Below are positions 1-9,122 of a stretch of DNA of 64,000 nt, one piece after another. The notes under the pieces are model-generated. The model did not search any database. It saw only the letters and a list, made by a program, of their open reading frames with translations, and had not been told where the DNA came from. The stretch's first letter is position 1. Every line of letters starts with the position of its first letter. The translations under genes and the position numbers were made by a program. Source of the DNA: Xanthomonas arboricola. Lineage in GTDB: Bacteria; Pseudomonadota; Gammaproteobacteria; Xanthomonadales; Xanthomonadaceae. The stretch lies in contig NZ_MIGY01000002.1 in NCBI RefSeq assembly GCF_002940665.1, positions 1,200,683 to 1,264,682 of the forward strand. Direction: 5' to 3'.

Positions 1-1
1 C

Positions 2-76
2 GGCACTGGCGTGACGCGTGTCGCCAAGGGCGACCTGGCCCGGGTCAAGCAGCTGGCCTCCAGCCTGCAGGACTGA
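2..76 (+). CDS. C-terminal end of an unidentified protein, possibly a catalase (partial)
   Basis: Only the last 24 codons lie in the window, ending in TGA; the reading frame runs in from the left edge. The tail reads GTGVTRVAKGDLARVKQLAS and is too short to identify by itself. The next gene, 58 bp downstream on the same strand, is an exported ankyrin protein, and in pseudomonads and xanthomonads such a gene (ankB) follows a catalase gene (katB). A G-x-G-V stretch near the end would suit a small-subunit catalase C-terminus. That identity is inference from context; the sequence only shows an open frame with a stop. Confidence 0.5.
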   Translation, partial: GTGVTRVAKGDLARVKQLASSLQD

Positions 77-134
77 TCCACCCACGGCATCGCGGCCTGT
101 GCCGCGGTGCCGTTTTCGCTACCGGGAGAGCCAT

Positions 135-710
135 ATGCGCACCCTGCTGTTTCTGATGCTTGGCACCCTGTCTGCGGCTGCCAACGCCGCCTCGCCCGCA
201 TCTGTCTCCACCAGCGCCACGACTGCCACCGCCGACCCGGCGCAGATCAAGCTGCAGCTGCGCGAGTACTTCTTCGACGCGGCACGCGAAGGGCGGCAGG
301 ACATGCTGGCCGAGTTCATCCGCTCGCACTACGACCTCAACACCCGTGATGAGAAGGGCTACACCGCCCTGATCCTGGCGGCCTATCACGGCCAGCGCCC
401 GGCAGTGGAGCAGTTGCTCAGCGCCGGTGCCGACCCGTGTGTGCAGGACAAGCGCGGGAATACCGCGCTGATGGGTGCGATCTTCAAGGGCGAGTTGGGC
501 ATCGCCAAGCGCCTGATGCAGGCCGACTGCGCGCCGGACCAGCGCAACAACGCCGGCCAGACCGCGGCGATGTACGCCGCGCTGTTCCAGCGGACCGACG
601 TGCTCAAGGATCTGGCCGCCAAGGGCGCGGACCTCAGCCTCAAGGACGGGCAGGGCAACGATGTGACCAAGCTGCAACGCGGCGAGTTTGCGACGTCCCC
701 GGCGCGCTGA
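135..710 (+). CDS. Exported ankyrin-repeat protein, AnkB-like
   Basis: This 191-aa protein starts at the ATG preceded by GGGAG (bases 124-128); the frame stays open further upstream, but only this start gives a clean signal peptide (MRTLLFLMLGTLSAAANA). The mature part holds about four ankyrin repeats from residue 60 onward, with typical cores such as GYTALILAAYHG, GNTALMGAIFKG and GQTAAMYAALF. Ankyrin repeats bind proteins, so a periplasmic partner is expected. In Pseudomonas aeruginosa AnkB is needed for full KatB catalase activity, and the gene truncated at the window edge could be that catalase. The ankyrin call is firm; the link to catalase is inference. Confidence 0.85.
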   Translation: MRTLLFLMLGTLSAAANAASPASVSTSATTATADPAQIKLQLREYFFDAAREGRQDMLAEFIRSHYDLNTRDEKGYTALILAAYHGQRPAVEQLLSAGADPCVQDKRGNTALMGAIFKGELGIAKRLMQADCAPDQRNNAGQTAAMYAALFQRTDVLKDLAAKGADLSLKDGQGNDVTKLQRGEFATSPAR

Positions 711-1465
711 GCGCGCCAGTCATGCGTGGCGGGCAGTCATGTGTGACGCCAGGCGTCAGCAAACTCGCATGCGCCATGCGGCCGATGCCGATGCCGGTGC
801 CAGTTCGGCCGCCAATGCCGGCGTGAGCCATCGGTAATGCTTGCTGCAGGGTGCCGCACCGTAGTGCACCGGCCAGCCGCCTGCAGTCCGCATCCGAGCG
901 GTTTGCACGCATAGCGCTCGGCCACTTTCAACACGCTGTACGTAGTTGCGACGCCAGCTCGTCACGGCGGCCGTTGGGTGAGTCGCTGATCGCCATCGCC
1001 TGAGTCCTGCACCTCGATATCCGGCGCCTTGGTGGCCTCGCTCGCAGCATCCCATCGCGCGCGCTGACGCCACCGGTGCGTGCCAGCGACCACCAGTTTC
1101 GCTATGGCCACCTATGCGGTTGCCGGTTGGCCGGTGCGCGCCCTAGATATCGCGCACGGTTGATCCCGAATCTGTTGATTGCTGGCCGACGCGCCGAAAC
1201 TGCCTTGGCTGGCTGCCGAAAAGTGCGGTCACCGCCCCGTCGGTTTTCTGCCGCAGGTGCGTTGGATCTCCGGCGGAAGCGGTGATTTTTCCGCCACTGC
1301 GTCAGGAGTTTCCTGACGGCAAAACCTTTGTGCGCCAAGGCTTTGACATAAATCTGAGCGCGCGCTGACTTGCTTAAAATCTGTTCCCGAAAACCGCAAA
1401 AAACAGTTCAAGAAAGCGCTGCGAACGCCGATGCTTCCGCTATCGCACACTGGAACCCCCGGACC
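711..1465. other. Intergenic region, no gene recognised
   Basis: About 750 bases without a convincing gene. Open frames on either strand are short, lack a ribosome binding site and have no recognisable protein pattern. The right end becomes A/T-richer around 1340-1385, including TTGACA at 1343-1348 and TAAAAT near 1375. Their spacing is too long for one sigma-70 promoter, but some promoter for the small membrane protein gene at 1466 is likely here. Confidence 0.4.
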
Positions 1466-1690
1466 ATGAAGCTCGATCCCTCCATCCCTTTCCTGATGTC
1501 CCTGTTGGCCATGGTGCTGTGCACTGCCACTGCCGTGGTCGCCCTGGTGTTCGGTCAGGTACACGTGCTAGCTACTTCGTGGAGCTTCTACACCGTGCTG
1601 GGCACCGCCCTGATCACCCTGGTCGCCTCGTATCACGCCCTCGGCAAGCCGTTGAGCGCCGAAGAGCGTGTGGGCTTCCGCAACCTGTAA
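1466..1690 (+). CDS. Small two-helix membrane protein of unknown function
   Basis: A 74-aa protein starting at MKLDPSIPF; the frame is open 32 codons further upstream, but that part has no hydrophobic or conserved character. Two membrane spans are visible, about residues 7-28 (FLMSLLAMVLCTATAVVALVF) and 35-52 (SFYTVLGTALITLVASY), with a short polar C-terminus. No enzymatic motif is seen. No clear Shine-Dalgarno precedes the chosen ATG. It stands alone between two long non-coding stretches. I do not recognise a named family; it is probably an inner-membrane protein. Confidence 0.6.
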   Translation: MKLDPSIPFLMSLLAMVLCTATAVVALVFGQVHVLATSWSFYTVLGTALITLVASYHALGKPLSAEERVGFRNL

Positions 1691-2137
1691 CTGCAGATCC
1701 CGTCCAGGCGCCGTGCACTGAGCCGGCACTGGACGAAAGAAGCTCCGCTGATCACTGATGATGCACCGCGTTCGGCCGGCATCGGCGGACGCCACCAGAC
1801 ACTGCGCATCTGCAGCGATGCCCGCCCGTTAACGCGGAGCCGGCGAGCGGGAGGAACGACAGCAGCGCCAGCGCGATATCGTTCGCCCCCTGCCGGTGCA
1901 CAAGCAGCTGTGATGCCGGCCGGCGAAGCGTGCCACCTGCGCAATCCAAAACGCGCGTCGTGCTCGAATTCGGTCAGCCGATACGGGGCAATTACACGGT
2001 GCAATGAAGGGGTGGTCCTGCAGCGCGCTTCGGCAGATCGGCCTGGCAGCATGCCGCGCCGCGCGCGGCAGATTCGCCGACACCCGTGTAAGCTGTTGAT
2101 CCTGCTCCGCATTCCGATGGCTGCTCGCTGTAGCCAC
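1691..2137. other. Intergenic region, no gene recognised
   Basis: About 450 bases between the small membrane protein and the dihydrouridine synthase. The dusA frame is open through the second half of this stretch (from 1910), but the translation there has no resemblance to Dus proteins, so it is treated as non-coding. No terminator-like hairpin with a T-run was found. Confidence 0.35.
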
Positions 2138-3148
2138 ATGTCGATGACCGCTTCCGCCGATCGCTACGCCGCCTCCCTGCGTCTGTCCGTCGCTCCGATG
2201 ATGGACTGGACCGACCGCCATTGCCGGGTTTTCCATCGCCTGTTGGCACCCTCGGCACGGCTGTATACCGAGATGGTGCACGCCAATGCGGTGATCCATG
2301 GCGATCGCGCGCGGTTGATCGGCTTCGATCCGGTCGAACACCCGCTGGCGCTACAACTGGGCGGCAGCGAGCCGGCACTGCTTGCGCAGGCCGCGGCGAT
2401 CGCGCAGGAGTGGGGCTACGACGAGATCAACCTCAATTGCGGCTGCCCGTCCGATCGCGTGCAGGCCGGGCGCTTCGGTGCCTGCCTGATGCGCGAGCCG
2501 GCGCTGGTCGCCGACTGTGTTGCCGCCATGTGTGCGGCGACCACGCTGCCGATCACGGTCAAATGCCGCCTCGGCGTGGACGACGATGACGACTACGCCG
2601 TCTTCGCCAGTTTCGTCGACCAAGTGGCCGTAGCCGGCGCGGCCATGGTGGTGGTACATGCCCGCAACGCGTGGCTCAAGGGCCTGTCGCCCAAGGAAAA
2701 CCGCGAAGTGCCGCCGCTGCGTTACGACTGGGCGTATCGCCTCAAGCAGGAGCGCCCCGCGTTGCCGGTGGTGCTCAATGGCGGCATTGCGGCGGTGGAA
2801 ACCGCAATGGAGCACCTGCACCAGACCGACGGCGTCATGCTCGGCCGCGCCGCCTACCACGACCCCTACCTGCTGCATCGCCTGGATGCGGCCCTCAATC
2901 AGCGTACAGAGCAACCGCGCGACCACTTGCTGCGCGCCTTGCGGCCCTACGTCGAGTCCCAACTGGAACACGGCCTGGCATTGAAGCACATGACCCGGCA
3001 CGTGCTGGGGCTGTTCCATGGCCAGCCGGGCGGACGCGCGTTCCGGCAGGTCCTGAGCGAGGGCGCGCACCGACCCGGTGCCGGTTGGGAGTTGGTCGAG
3101 CAGGCCATGCAGCGCACCGACACCCAGGCCTGGCGCGTGGTGGCCTGA
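2138..3148 (+). CDS. dusA: tRNA-dihydrouridine(20/20a) synthase DusA
   Basis: Flavoenzyme that reduces uridine in the tRNA D-loop to dihydrouridine using NADPH and FMN. The protein has the Dus N-terminal signature SVAPMMDWTDRHCR (about residues 17-30), the catalytic-cysteine motif NLNCGCPSDRVQAGRFGACL with Cys103, the substrate-side KCRLGVDD near residue 140, and the FMN phosphate-binding VVLNGGI and GVMLGRAAY motifs. At 336 aa it matches DusA length. DusA subclass is favoured by the TEMVHANAVIHGD and KHMTRHVLGLFHG segments. The start is uncertain: ATGs at 2117, 2138 and 2144 are in frame and none has a strong ribosome site; 2144 gives the most family-like N-terminus and 2138 differs by only two codons. 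Confidence 0.93.
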   Translation: MSMTASADRYAASLRLSVAPMMDWTDRHCRVFHRLLAPSARLYTEMVHANAVIHGDRARLIGFDPVEHPLALQLGGSEPALLAQAAAIAQEWGYDEINLNCGCPSDRVQAGRFGACLMREPALVADCVAAMCAATTLPITVKCRLGVDDDDDYAVFASFVDQVAVAGAAMVVVHARNAWLKGLSPKENREVPPLRYDWAYRLKQERPALPVVLNGGIAAVETAMEHLHQTDGVMLGRAAYHDPYLLHRLDAALNQRTEQPRDHLLRALRPYVESQLEHGLALKHMTRHVLGLFHGQPGGRAFRQVLSEGAHRPGAGWELVEQAMQRTDTQAWRVVA

Positions 3149-3429
3149 ACTGGTCTGTGGCTTGCATTACCTGAACCGGCATATCCGTTGACCGCATTCG
3201 GCAGCGATGTCGCCCGTCAGGCCCGACGGCGGAATCCAGGGCAAAGCGCCTTTCCATGCACGTCCGGGATTCATTTCACTGAACAGCGTTAACACAAAGC
3301 TAAAAAGTTCAGATGGGATTCACCCCGAAAAATCAAGAATTTGGGTCTATTCTCGGGCTCGACCATGCTGGCACCGGTGGTTGGTTTCACGAATTTTGAA
3401 TGTTCCTGAACAACCCGCTAGGATTCATT

Positions 3430-3789
3430 GTGACCCAGCCGTTCTGCCGCGCTCGCTATGTCGTCCTGGTTGCCCTTGGGGTAGCCATGGCAACGCCGTC
3501 GGCATGGGGACAGGGATATCCGATGTCGCATGCGGGACGCGAGGCGTTGCCGCCATCGGCGCGCGGCAATGGACGCACGCTCTCGGACACCATCCGGCAG
3601 GTGCAACGGTCCACCGGTGGACAGATCCTCAGCGCCGAACGCGTGCCGTTCGATGGGGGCAATCTCAACCGGGTCAAGTACATGAAGGATGGCCGTGTGC
3701 ACACCGTGTACGAGTCGGAACAGATGCAGGCCGCGCCGCCACGCAGCCAGGCGCCACTCGATGTGCCACCACGCGACGATAACCACTAG
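3430..3789 (+). CDS. Small exported protein upstream of phoP
   Basis: The start is taken as GTG at 3430, which has AGGA seven bases upstream; an ATG at 3400 adds ten residues. The 119-aa product begins with a signal peptide (RARYVVLVALGVAMATPSAWG). The mature part contains LSDTIRQVQRSTGGQILSAERVPFDGGNLNRVKYMKDGRVHTVYE, which looks like a single PepSY-type periplasmic domain (inhibitory or sensory, about 60 residues), followed by a proline-rich tail. It lies 71 bp upstream of phoP on the same strand and may be cotranscribed with phoPQ. PepSY resemblance and a role in PhoQ sensing are inference. Confidence 0.75.
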   Translation: MTQPFCRARYVVLVALGVAMATPSAWGQGYPMSHAGREALPPSARGNGRTLSDTIRQVQRSTGGQILSAERVPFDGGNLNRVKYMKDGRVHTVYESEQMQAAPPRSQAPLDVPPRDDNH

Positions 3790-3860
3790 GCGTAGATAGT
3801 TCTGCGTTCAGTCTTATAAATCCCCCGGCCATTGGCCGACAACGTAACTAGGGAGAGTGC

Positions 3861-4544
3861 ATGCGTATCCTTTTGGTCGAAGACGAAGCTCCGCTGCGCG
3901 AGACCCTTGCCGCGCGTCTGAAGCGTGAAGGCTTTGCTGTCGACGCTGCACAAGACGGCGAAGAAGGCCTGTACATGGGCCGCGAAGTCCCGTTCGATGT
4001 CGGCATCATCGATCTCGGCCTGCCCAAAATGTCGGGCATGGAACTGATCAAGGCGCTGCGCGATGAGGGTAAGAAGTTCCCGGTGCTGATCCTGACTGCG
4101 CGTTCGAGCTGGCAGGACAAGGTCGAAGGGCTCAAGCAGGGTGCCGACGATTACCTGGTCAAGCCGTTTCATGTCGAAGAGCTGCTGGCGCGCGTCAATG
4201 CGCTGCTGCGGCGCGCGGCGGGCTGGAGCAAGCCGACCCTGGAATGCGGCCCGGTCGCGCTGGATCTGGCAGCGCAGACGGTCAGCGTCAATGGCGCCAA
4301 CGTGGATCTGACCAGTTACGAGTACAAAGTGCTCGAGTACCTGATGATGCATGCCGGCGAACTGGTCTCCAAGGCCGATCTGACCGAGCACATCTATCAG
4401 CAGGATTTCGATCGCGATTCGAACGTGCTGGAAGTATTCATCGGGCGCCTGCGCAAGAAGCTCGATCCCGATGGTGAGCTCAAGCCGATCGAGACGGTAC
4501 GCGGTCGCGGCTATCGTTTCGCCATTCCGCGTACAGAAGGCTGA
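3861..4544 (+). CDS. phoP: Response regulator PhoP (OmpR family)
   Basis: Transcription factor of a two-component system, 227 aa. Residues 1-115 form the receiver domain, with the acidic pair at 7-9 (VEDE), phosphoacceptor Asp51 in IIDLGLPKMSG and Lys101 in LVKPF. Residues about 130-225 form the winged-helix DNA-binding domain, ending in the OmpR-type ETVRGRGYRFAIP. The ATG follows GGGAGAG at good distance. The sensor kinase gene begins 29 bp downstream. PhoP of xanthomonads responds to low Mg2+/Ca2+ and antimicrobial peptides and is needed for virulence; that is family knowledge. The pairing with a PhoQ-like kinase supports the name. Confidence 0.93.
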   Translation: MRILLVEDEAPLRETLAARLKREGFAVDAAQDGEEGLYMGREVPFDVGIIDLGLPKMSGMELIKALRDEGKKFPVLILTARSSWQDKVEGLKQGADDYLVKPFHVEELLARVNALLRRAAGWSKPTLECGPVALDLAAQTVSVNGANVDLTSYEYKVLEYLMMHAGELVSKADLTEHIYQQDFDRDSNVLEVFIGRLRKKLDPDGELKPIETVRGRGYRFAIPRTEG

Positions 4545-4573
4545 GTCCGCGCATCGGCAAGCAGGAAGATCAG

Positions 4574-5989
4574 GTGCCGGGCCGCTCTAAGTGGTATAGA
4601 CGCTGGCGGCCGCGCTCCCTGCAGGCCCGCCAATTGCTGGCCGCCAGCCTCAGTCTGGTGGCCTTCCTTGCACTGGCGGGTTATGCGCTGGATGTCGCGT
4701 TTGCCGACACCGCCGAAAAGAATCTGCGCGAGCGGCTGAAGAACTACGCCTCTGCGTACGCCGCCAATATCGATTTTGTCCGCGACGGCTCGCTGTATAT
4801 CGGCGGCCAGCCGCCGGATCCGCGTTTCGATGTGCCCGGCGGCGGGCTGTACGTGGAAGTCGTGCGCCCGGACGAGAGCTGGACCTCGATGTCGGCCGAA
4901 GGCCCGAACATTCCGCACGGGCGCATGCTCGAGCCACGCCAGGAAGAGTTCATCGGCCCGCTGGAGATGACCCAGATCGACGGCAGCGTGGGCCAGCTGT
5001 ACCGCTACGGCCTGGGCGTGAGTTACGTCGAGCGCGAACACGGCGGCGAGATTCCGTACACCATCTACGTGATGGAAGATGCGCGCTCGATGGGCGCGCA
5101 GCTGCGCGTGTTCCGTGGCGCGGTGTGGTTCTATCTCGGCAGTGCCGGTGTGGTGCTGCTGGTGCTGCAGGCGTTTATCCTGCAGTGGAGCCTGCGTCCG
5201 CTGCGGCGGGTCATCAACGAGTTGACCAAGGTGCAGCGCGGCGAGATTCAGCGCATGAGCGAACAACACCCGCGCGAGCTGGAGCCGCTGACCGAAAGCA
5301 TCAACGCCTTCATCGAGAGCGAGCGCGACAATCTGGACCGCCAGCGCAATACGCTGGCCGATCTCGCACACAGCCTCAAGACGCCGATCGCGGTATTGCG
5401 CACCCAGCTCGATAGCGGCCAGTCCGAGCGCGATCTCCACGAGGAGATGGATGTGCAGCTGCGCCGCATGAACGATCTGGTGTCCTACCAGCTCGCACGC
5501 GCGGCTTCCAGCGGGCACAAGCTGTTTGCCGCGCCGCTGCCGATCGAGTCGACCGCCGAAGAGATCGTGCGCGGATTGGAGAAGGTCTATTCGGTCAAGG
5601 GCGTGTTGTGCGAGTTCGATATTTCGCCCGACGCGCGCTTCCATGGCGAGCCGGGCGATCTGCAGGAACTGCTGGGCAACCTGCTGGAAAATGGCTTCAA
5701 GTGGGCACGCAGCCGCGTGCTGCTGACCGCACAGCCCGGTCCTACCACCGGCAGCCGTCGTGCCGGATTGATCCTGTCGGTGGAAGACGATGGCCCCGGT
5801 ATCGCGCCGGAAGATGTGGCCAAGATCCTGCAGCGTGGCGTGCGTGGCGACGAGCGCGTGCAAGGCCACGGCATCGGCATGTCGATCGTGCAGGATCTGA
5901 TCAAGGCCTACCGCGGCGAGCTGCAGGTGGTGCGCTCGCAGGAACTGGGCGGCGCCCGCTTCGACGTGACCCTGCCGCCGGGACTGTGA
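4574..5989 (+). CDS. phoQ: Sensor histidine kinase PhoQ
   Basis: Inner-membrane sensor kinase of 471 aa partnered with PhoP. It starts at GTG with AGGAAG just upstream. Membrane spans are at about residues 20-45 and 184-205, enclosing a roughly 140-residue periplasmic domain rich in acidic residues, as expected for a divalent-cation sensor. The HisKA motif is LADLAHSLKTPIAVL with His266; the ATPase domain shows an N box (NLLENGFKWA), a G1 box (EDDGPGIA) and a G2 box (GHGIGMSIVQDLI). These support autophosphorylation and phosphotransfer to PhoP Asp51. phoP-phoQ form an operon, with the gene ending at 3789 perhaps as first member. Confidence 0.92.
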   Translation: MPGRSKWYRRWRPRSLQARQLLAASLSLVAFLALAGYALDVAFADTAEKNLRERLKNYASAYAANIDFVRDGSLYIGGQPPDPRFDVPGGGLYVEVVRPDESWTSMSAEGPNIPHGRMLEPRQEEFIGPLEMTQIDGSVGQLYRYGLGVSYVEREHGGEIPYTIYVMEDARSMGAQLRVFRGAVWFYLGSAGVVLLVLQAFILQWSLRPLRRVINELTKVQRGEIQRMSEQHPRELEPLTESINAFIESERDNLDRQRNTLADLAHSLKTPIAVLRTQLDSGQSERDLHEEMDVQLRRMNDLVSYQLARAASSGHKLFAAPLPIESTAEEIVRGLEKVYSVKGVLCEFDISPDARFHGEPGDLQELLGNLLENGFKWARSRVLLTAQPGPTTGSRRAGLILSVEDDGPGIAPEDVAKILQRGVRGDERVQGHGIGMSIVQDLIKAYRGELQVVRSQELGGARFDVTLPPGL

Positions 5990-6112
5990 CCGGCCTGCGC
6001 TGCGGAATGAACCCGTGGTCAACGTCGCAGCGCATTCCGACAACCGTTTAACGCCCCGCGCGTTGGCTTGACCATACTGAGCCGCTTCCAGGCTGTTGCG
6101 ATGGAGAGCTGC

Positions 6113-7702
6113 ATGTTCGAGCGCAATGCACAGATGCGTTGGCTCAGCGCGCGTCCAGTGGGCGCGCCCGGCCGTCACCGCTGGCAGCTGGCATCGCTGT
6201 TGGCGGGCTGTGCCTTCGCCATGTCGTGCAGTGCTGCCCATTCGGCACTGACGCCGGCACAGACGCGCTGGCTGCAGCGTGCGACCTACGGCGTAGATAC
6301 CGACAGCGTAGCGCAGCTGCAGCGGCTCGGTCCCAGGCGCTACGGCAGGTTGCTGTTGCAAGACAGCGACGATGCGGCATTGCCAGCGCCGATCCATGCA
6401 CAACTGCAGCAATTCGATGCATTGCACACGCCCCTGCCGACCTTGCTGACGCAGTACGAGGCCGACAAGATCCGCCTGCAAGACATGCCCGATGGCGAGG
6501 AAAAGACCGCCTTGCGCAAGGCGTGGCAGGCGCGTGGCGGGCAGATGCTGACCCAGGCGCGCCAGGCACAGCTGTTGCGTGCGGTGTATGCGCCGGAGCA
6601 GACGCGCGAGCAGCTGGTGTGGTTCTGGCTCAACCATTTCAGCGTGTACGCCGACAAGGGGCGGGTGAAATGGATGGTGGCCGATTACATGGAAAATGCG
6701 ATCCGCCCGCATGCCACCGGCAAGTTTGCCGACCTGGTGATGGCGACGCTAGAAAGCCCGGCGATGCTGGAATATCTGGACAACGCCAAGAACGCCAGAG
6801 GCAAGATCAACGAAAATTACGCGCGCGAACTGATGGAGTTGCATACGCTTGGCGTGCATGGCGGTTACAGCCAGCAGGATGTGCAGCAACTGGCACTGAT
6901 CCTCACCGGTGCCGGCCTGGTGCCGGTCAAGGCCGAGGGCGTTCCGCCCCTGTCGACTGCTGCGCCGGGGCAGTCGCAGGTGGTGCGCAAGGGGCTGTTC
7001 GAATTCAATCCTGCGCGTCATCAACCCGGCGACAAGACCTTGCTGGGCCAGCGCATCGCCGCGGGCGGGCTGGATGAGATCGAGCGTGCGGTGCAGCTGT
7101 TGGTGCGGCAGCCGGCATGCGCGCAGTTCGTGTCGCAGCGTCTGGCCGAGTATTTTGTCAGCGACAAGCCGCCGGCCGCGCTGGTCGAGCGCATGGCGAA
7201 CACGTTTCGACGCAGCGATGGCGACATCGCCAGCGTCATGCAGGCCATGCTGGACTCGGCGGAGTTTGCGCAGGCGCAACCGCGCAAGTTCAAGGACCCG
7301 AACCGGTTCGTGGTTTCGGCGATGCGGCTGGCGTACGAGGGCCAGCCGGTGGTCAATGCCGCGCCAATGGTGAGCTGGGTGCAGCAACTCGGCGGGCCGC
7401 TGTTCGGGCGCATCACCCCCGATGGCTGGTCGCTGCAATCGCAGGCATGGACCAGCTCCGGGCAACTGGCGCGGCGCTTCGAGGTGGCGCGTGCGCTGGG
7501 TGGCGGGCCCAAGCAACTGTTCCGCTTGGATGGCAATAACGACACGCCACTGCCGGCGCTGACCCAGATCGACATGCGCCCATCGTACCGCTGGGCCGCA
7601 CCGTCGCTGTCCAGTGCCACGCGTGATGCCCTGGGGCAGGCGCGTTCGCCCGCAGAGTGGAATGGATTCCTGCTGTCATCGCCGGACTTCAACTATCGCT
7701 GA
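6113..7702 (+). CDS. DUF1800 family exported protein
   Basis: A 529-aa member of the DUF1800 family. The start at 6113 has GGAGAG four bases upstream, better than the in-frame ATG at 6101 or an earlier TTG. The N-terminus carries a basic stretch and hydrophobic segment (WQLASLLAGCAFAMSCSAAHSA), giving export by signal peptide, possibly as a lipoprotein. Characteristic segments are TPAQTRWLQRATYG, EQLVWFWLNHFSVYADKG, LESPAMLEYLDNAKN, NENYARELMELHTLGVHGGYSQQDV and DGWSLQSQAW. The function of DUF1800 is unknown. Its genes almost always precede a DUF1501 gene, exactly as here (gap of 85 bp), so the two products probably act together outside the cytoplasm. Confidence 0.88.
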   Translation: MFERNAQMRWLSARPVGAPGRHRWQLASLLAGCAFAMSCSAAHSALTPAQTRWLQRATYGVDTDSVAQLQRLGPRRYGRLLLQDSDDAALPAPIHAQLQQFDALHTPLPTLLTQYEADKIRLQDMPDGEEKTALRKAWQARGGQMLTQARQAQLLRAVYAPEQTREQLVWFWLNHFSVYADKGRVKWMVADYMENAIRPHATGKFADLVMATLESPAMLEYLDNAKNARGKINENYARELMELHTLGVHGGYSQQDVQQLALILTGAGLVPVKAEGVPPLSTAAPGQSQVVRKGLFEFNPARHQPGDKTLLGQRIAAGGLDEIERAVQLLVRQPACAQFVSQRLAEYFVSDKPPAALVERMANTFRRSDGDIASVMQAMLDSAEFAQAQPRKFKDPNRFVVSAMRLAYEGQPVVNAAPMVSWVQQLGGPLFGRITPDGWSLQSQAWTSSGQLARRFEVARALGGGPKQLFRLDGNNDTPLPALTQIDMRPSYRWAAPSLSSATRDALGQARSPAEWNGFLLSSPDFNYR

Positions 7703-7787
7703 TTCGAACGTCGCCGATGCAACGGCTGCCGAGTCAACGCCTGCTGTTTCAACAGTCTATTGGCGACCATCGCCATGGGAGCGCGCC

Positions 7788-8975
7788 ATGCAACGACGTC
7801 AATTTCTGCTTGCTTCCGCAGCGGCCGCGAGTCTGCCCTGGAGCGGTCGCCTGTTTGCTGCGCCACGCGACAGCGCGCGCATGCTGGTGGTGTTTCTGCG
7901 TGGCGGCTACGACAGCAACAATCTGCTGGTGCCGCATGCCAGCGATTTTTATTACCAGGCGCGCCCGACCCTGGCGATCGCACGACCGGATGCGGCCAAT
8001 CCGAACAGTGCCGTTGCGCTGGATGCGCAATGGGGTCTCAACCCGGTGATGCGCGATGCGCTGTTGCCGCTGTGGCAACGCCAGCAATTGGCATTCGTGC
8101 CGTTTGCCGGCACCGACGATCTGTCGCGCAGTCACTTCGAGACCCAGGACGATATCGAATCCGGACAGGCCGGCCGCCAGCGCCGCGATTATCGTTCCGG
8201 CTTCATGGCGCGCCTGTCGGGTGTGCTGAGCGGAGTGCCTGCGATTGCCTTTACCGATTCCTTGCCGCTGACCTTCCAGGGCGGCGGCGACTTGCCCAAT
8301 GTGTCGTTGCGGGGCATCGGCAAGGGCGGTCTGGATGCGCGTCAGGCGCAGATCCTGTCGCAGATGTACGACGCGACGCCGCTGGCAGCGGCCGCGCGCG
8401 AAGGACTGGCCCTGCGTCGGCAGGTCACCGCGCAGCTGCGCGAAGAGATGGAGCAGGCCGGTCGCGGCGCCGCCAGTGCGCGCTCCTTCGCCGACGAAAC
8501 CCGGCGCATGGCAAGCCTGATGCGCGAGCGTTATCGGCTGGGCTTTGTCGATGTCGGCGGCTGGGACACGCACGCCAATCAGGGCAGTGTCGAAGGCGGC
8601 CTGGCGAACAATCTGCGCAATCTGGGCGAAGGGCTGGCGGCGTACGCCGACGCCCTGGGACCGGCATGGAAGGACACCGTGGTGGTGGTGCTGTCCGAGT
8701 TCGGCCGCACCTTTCGCGAAAACGGCAGCAAGGGCACCGATCACGGGCACGGCACCGCCTACTGGGTGCTGGGTGGCAGCGTGCGCGGCGGTCGGATCGC
8801 GGGCGAGCAGGTCGCCGTTGCGCAGGCGCAACTGCTGCAGAACCGCGATTACCCGGTGCTCACCAATTACCGCAGCCTGTTCGGCGGTGTATTGAGTCGG
8901 TTGTGGGGATTGTCGCCTGCGCAGTTGGAACGGGTGTTTCCCGGTGCCAGGCCGCGCGATCTTGGGCTAGTGTGA
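7788..8975 (+). CDS. DUF1501 family protein with Tat signal
   Basis: A 395-aa protein starting at MQRRQFLLASAAAASLPWSG, a twin-arginine (RRQFL) signal peptide that predicts folded export by the Tat system. The body carries DUF1501 hallmarks: VVFLRGGYDSNNLLVP near the N-terminus, DDLSRSHFETQDDIESG, FVDVGGWDTHANQG and VVVVLSEFGRTFRENGSKGTDHGHG. The Asp/His-rich motifs and overall order resemble sulfatase/alkaline-phosphatase-fold metal sites, though no substrate is known. It forms a two-gene operon with the DUF1800 gene upstream. Family and Tat export are firm; enzymatic activity is inference. Confidence 0.88.
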   Translation: MQRRQFLLASAAAASLPWSGRLFAAPRDSARMLVVFLRGGYDSNNLLVPHASDFYYQARPTLAIARPDAANPNSAVALDAQWGLNPVMRDALLPLWQRQQLAFVPFAGTDDLSRSHFETQDDIESGQAGRQRRDYRSGFMARLSGVLSGVPAIAFTDSLPLTFQGGGDLPNVSLRGIGKGGLDARQAQILSQMYDATPLAAAAREGLALRRQVTAQLREEMEQAGRGAASARSFADETRRMASLMRERYRLGFVDVGGWDTHANQGSVEGGLANNLRNLGEGLAAYADALGPAWKDTVVVVLSEFGRTFRENGSKGTDHGHGTAYWVLGGSVRGGRIAGEQVAVAQAQLLQNRDYPVLTNYRSLFGGVLSRLWGLSPAQLERVFPGARPRDLGLV

Positions 8976-9122
8976 ATGCCTGGCAATGCGCTGGCGATGT
9001 CGATCCGTCTCGCGTTCGGCATCGCGCATTGTGGTGGTCAGTCGGTTGGAACGCATGCGATTGATGCGGGCTAGAGCATTGCATGACGACAGCCCAAGTC
9101 ATGCAGGCGTGTCACCACACCA

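Noticed and set aside
1910..2137. N-terminal extension of dusA
   Set aside because: Residues upstream of the conserved SVAPMMDW motif do not look like protein and would exceed the family length by about 75 residues.
4511..6712. 733-codon minus-strand open frame opposite phoQ and the DUF1800 gene
   Set aside because: It is antisense to two clear genes; composition (Arg/His/Gln/Leu-rich) is the usual shadow of GC-rich codon bias, with no domain.
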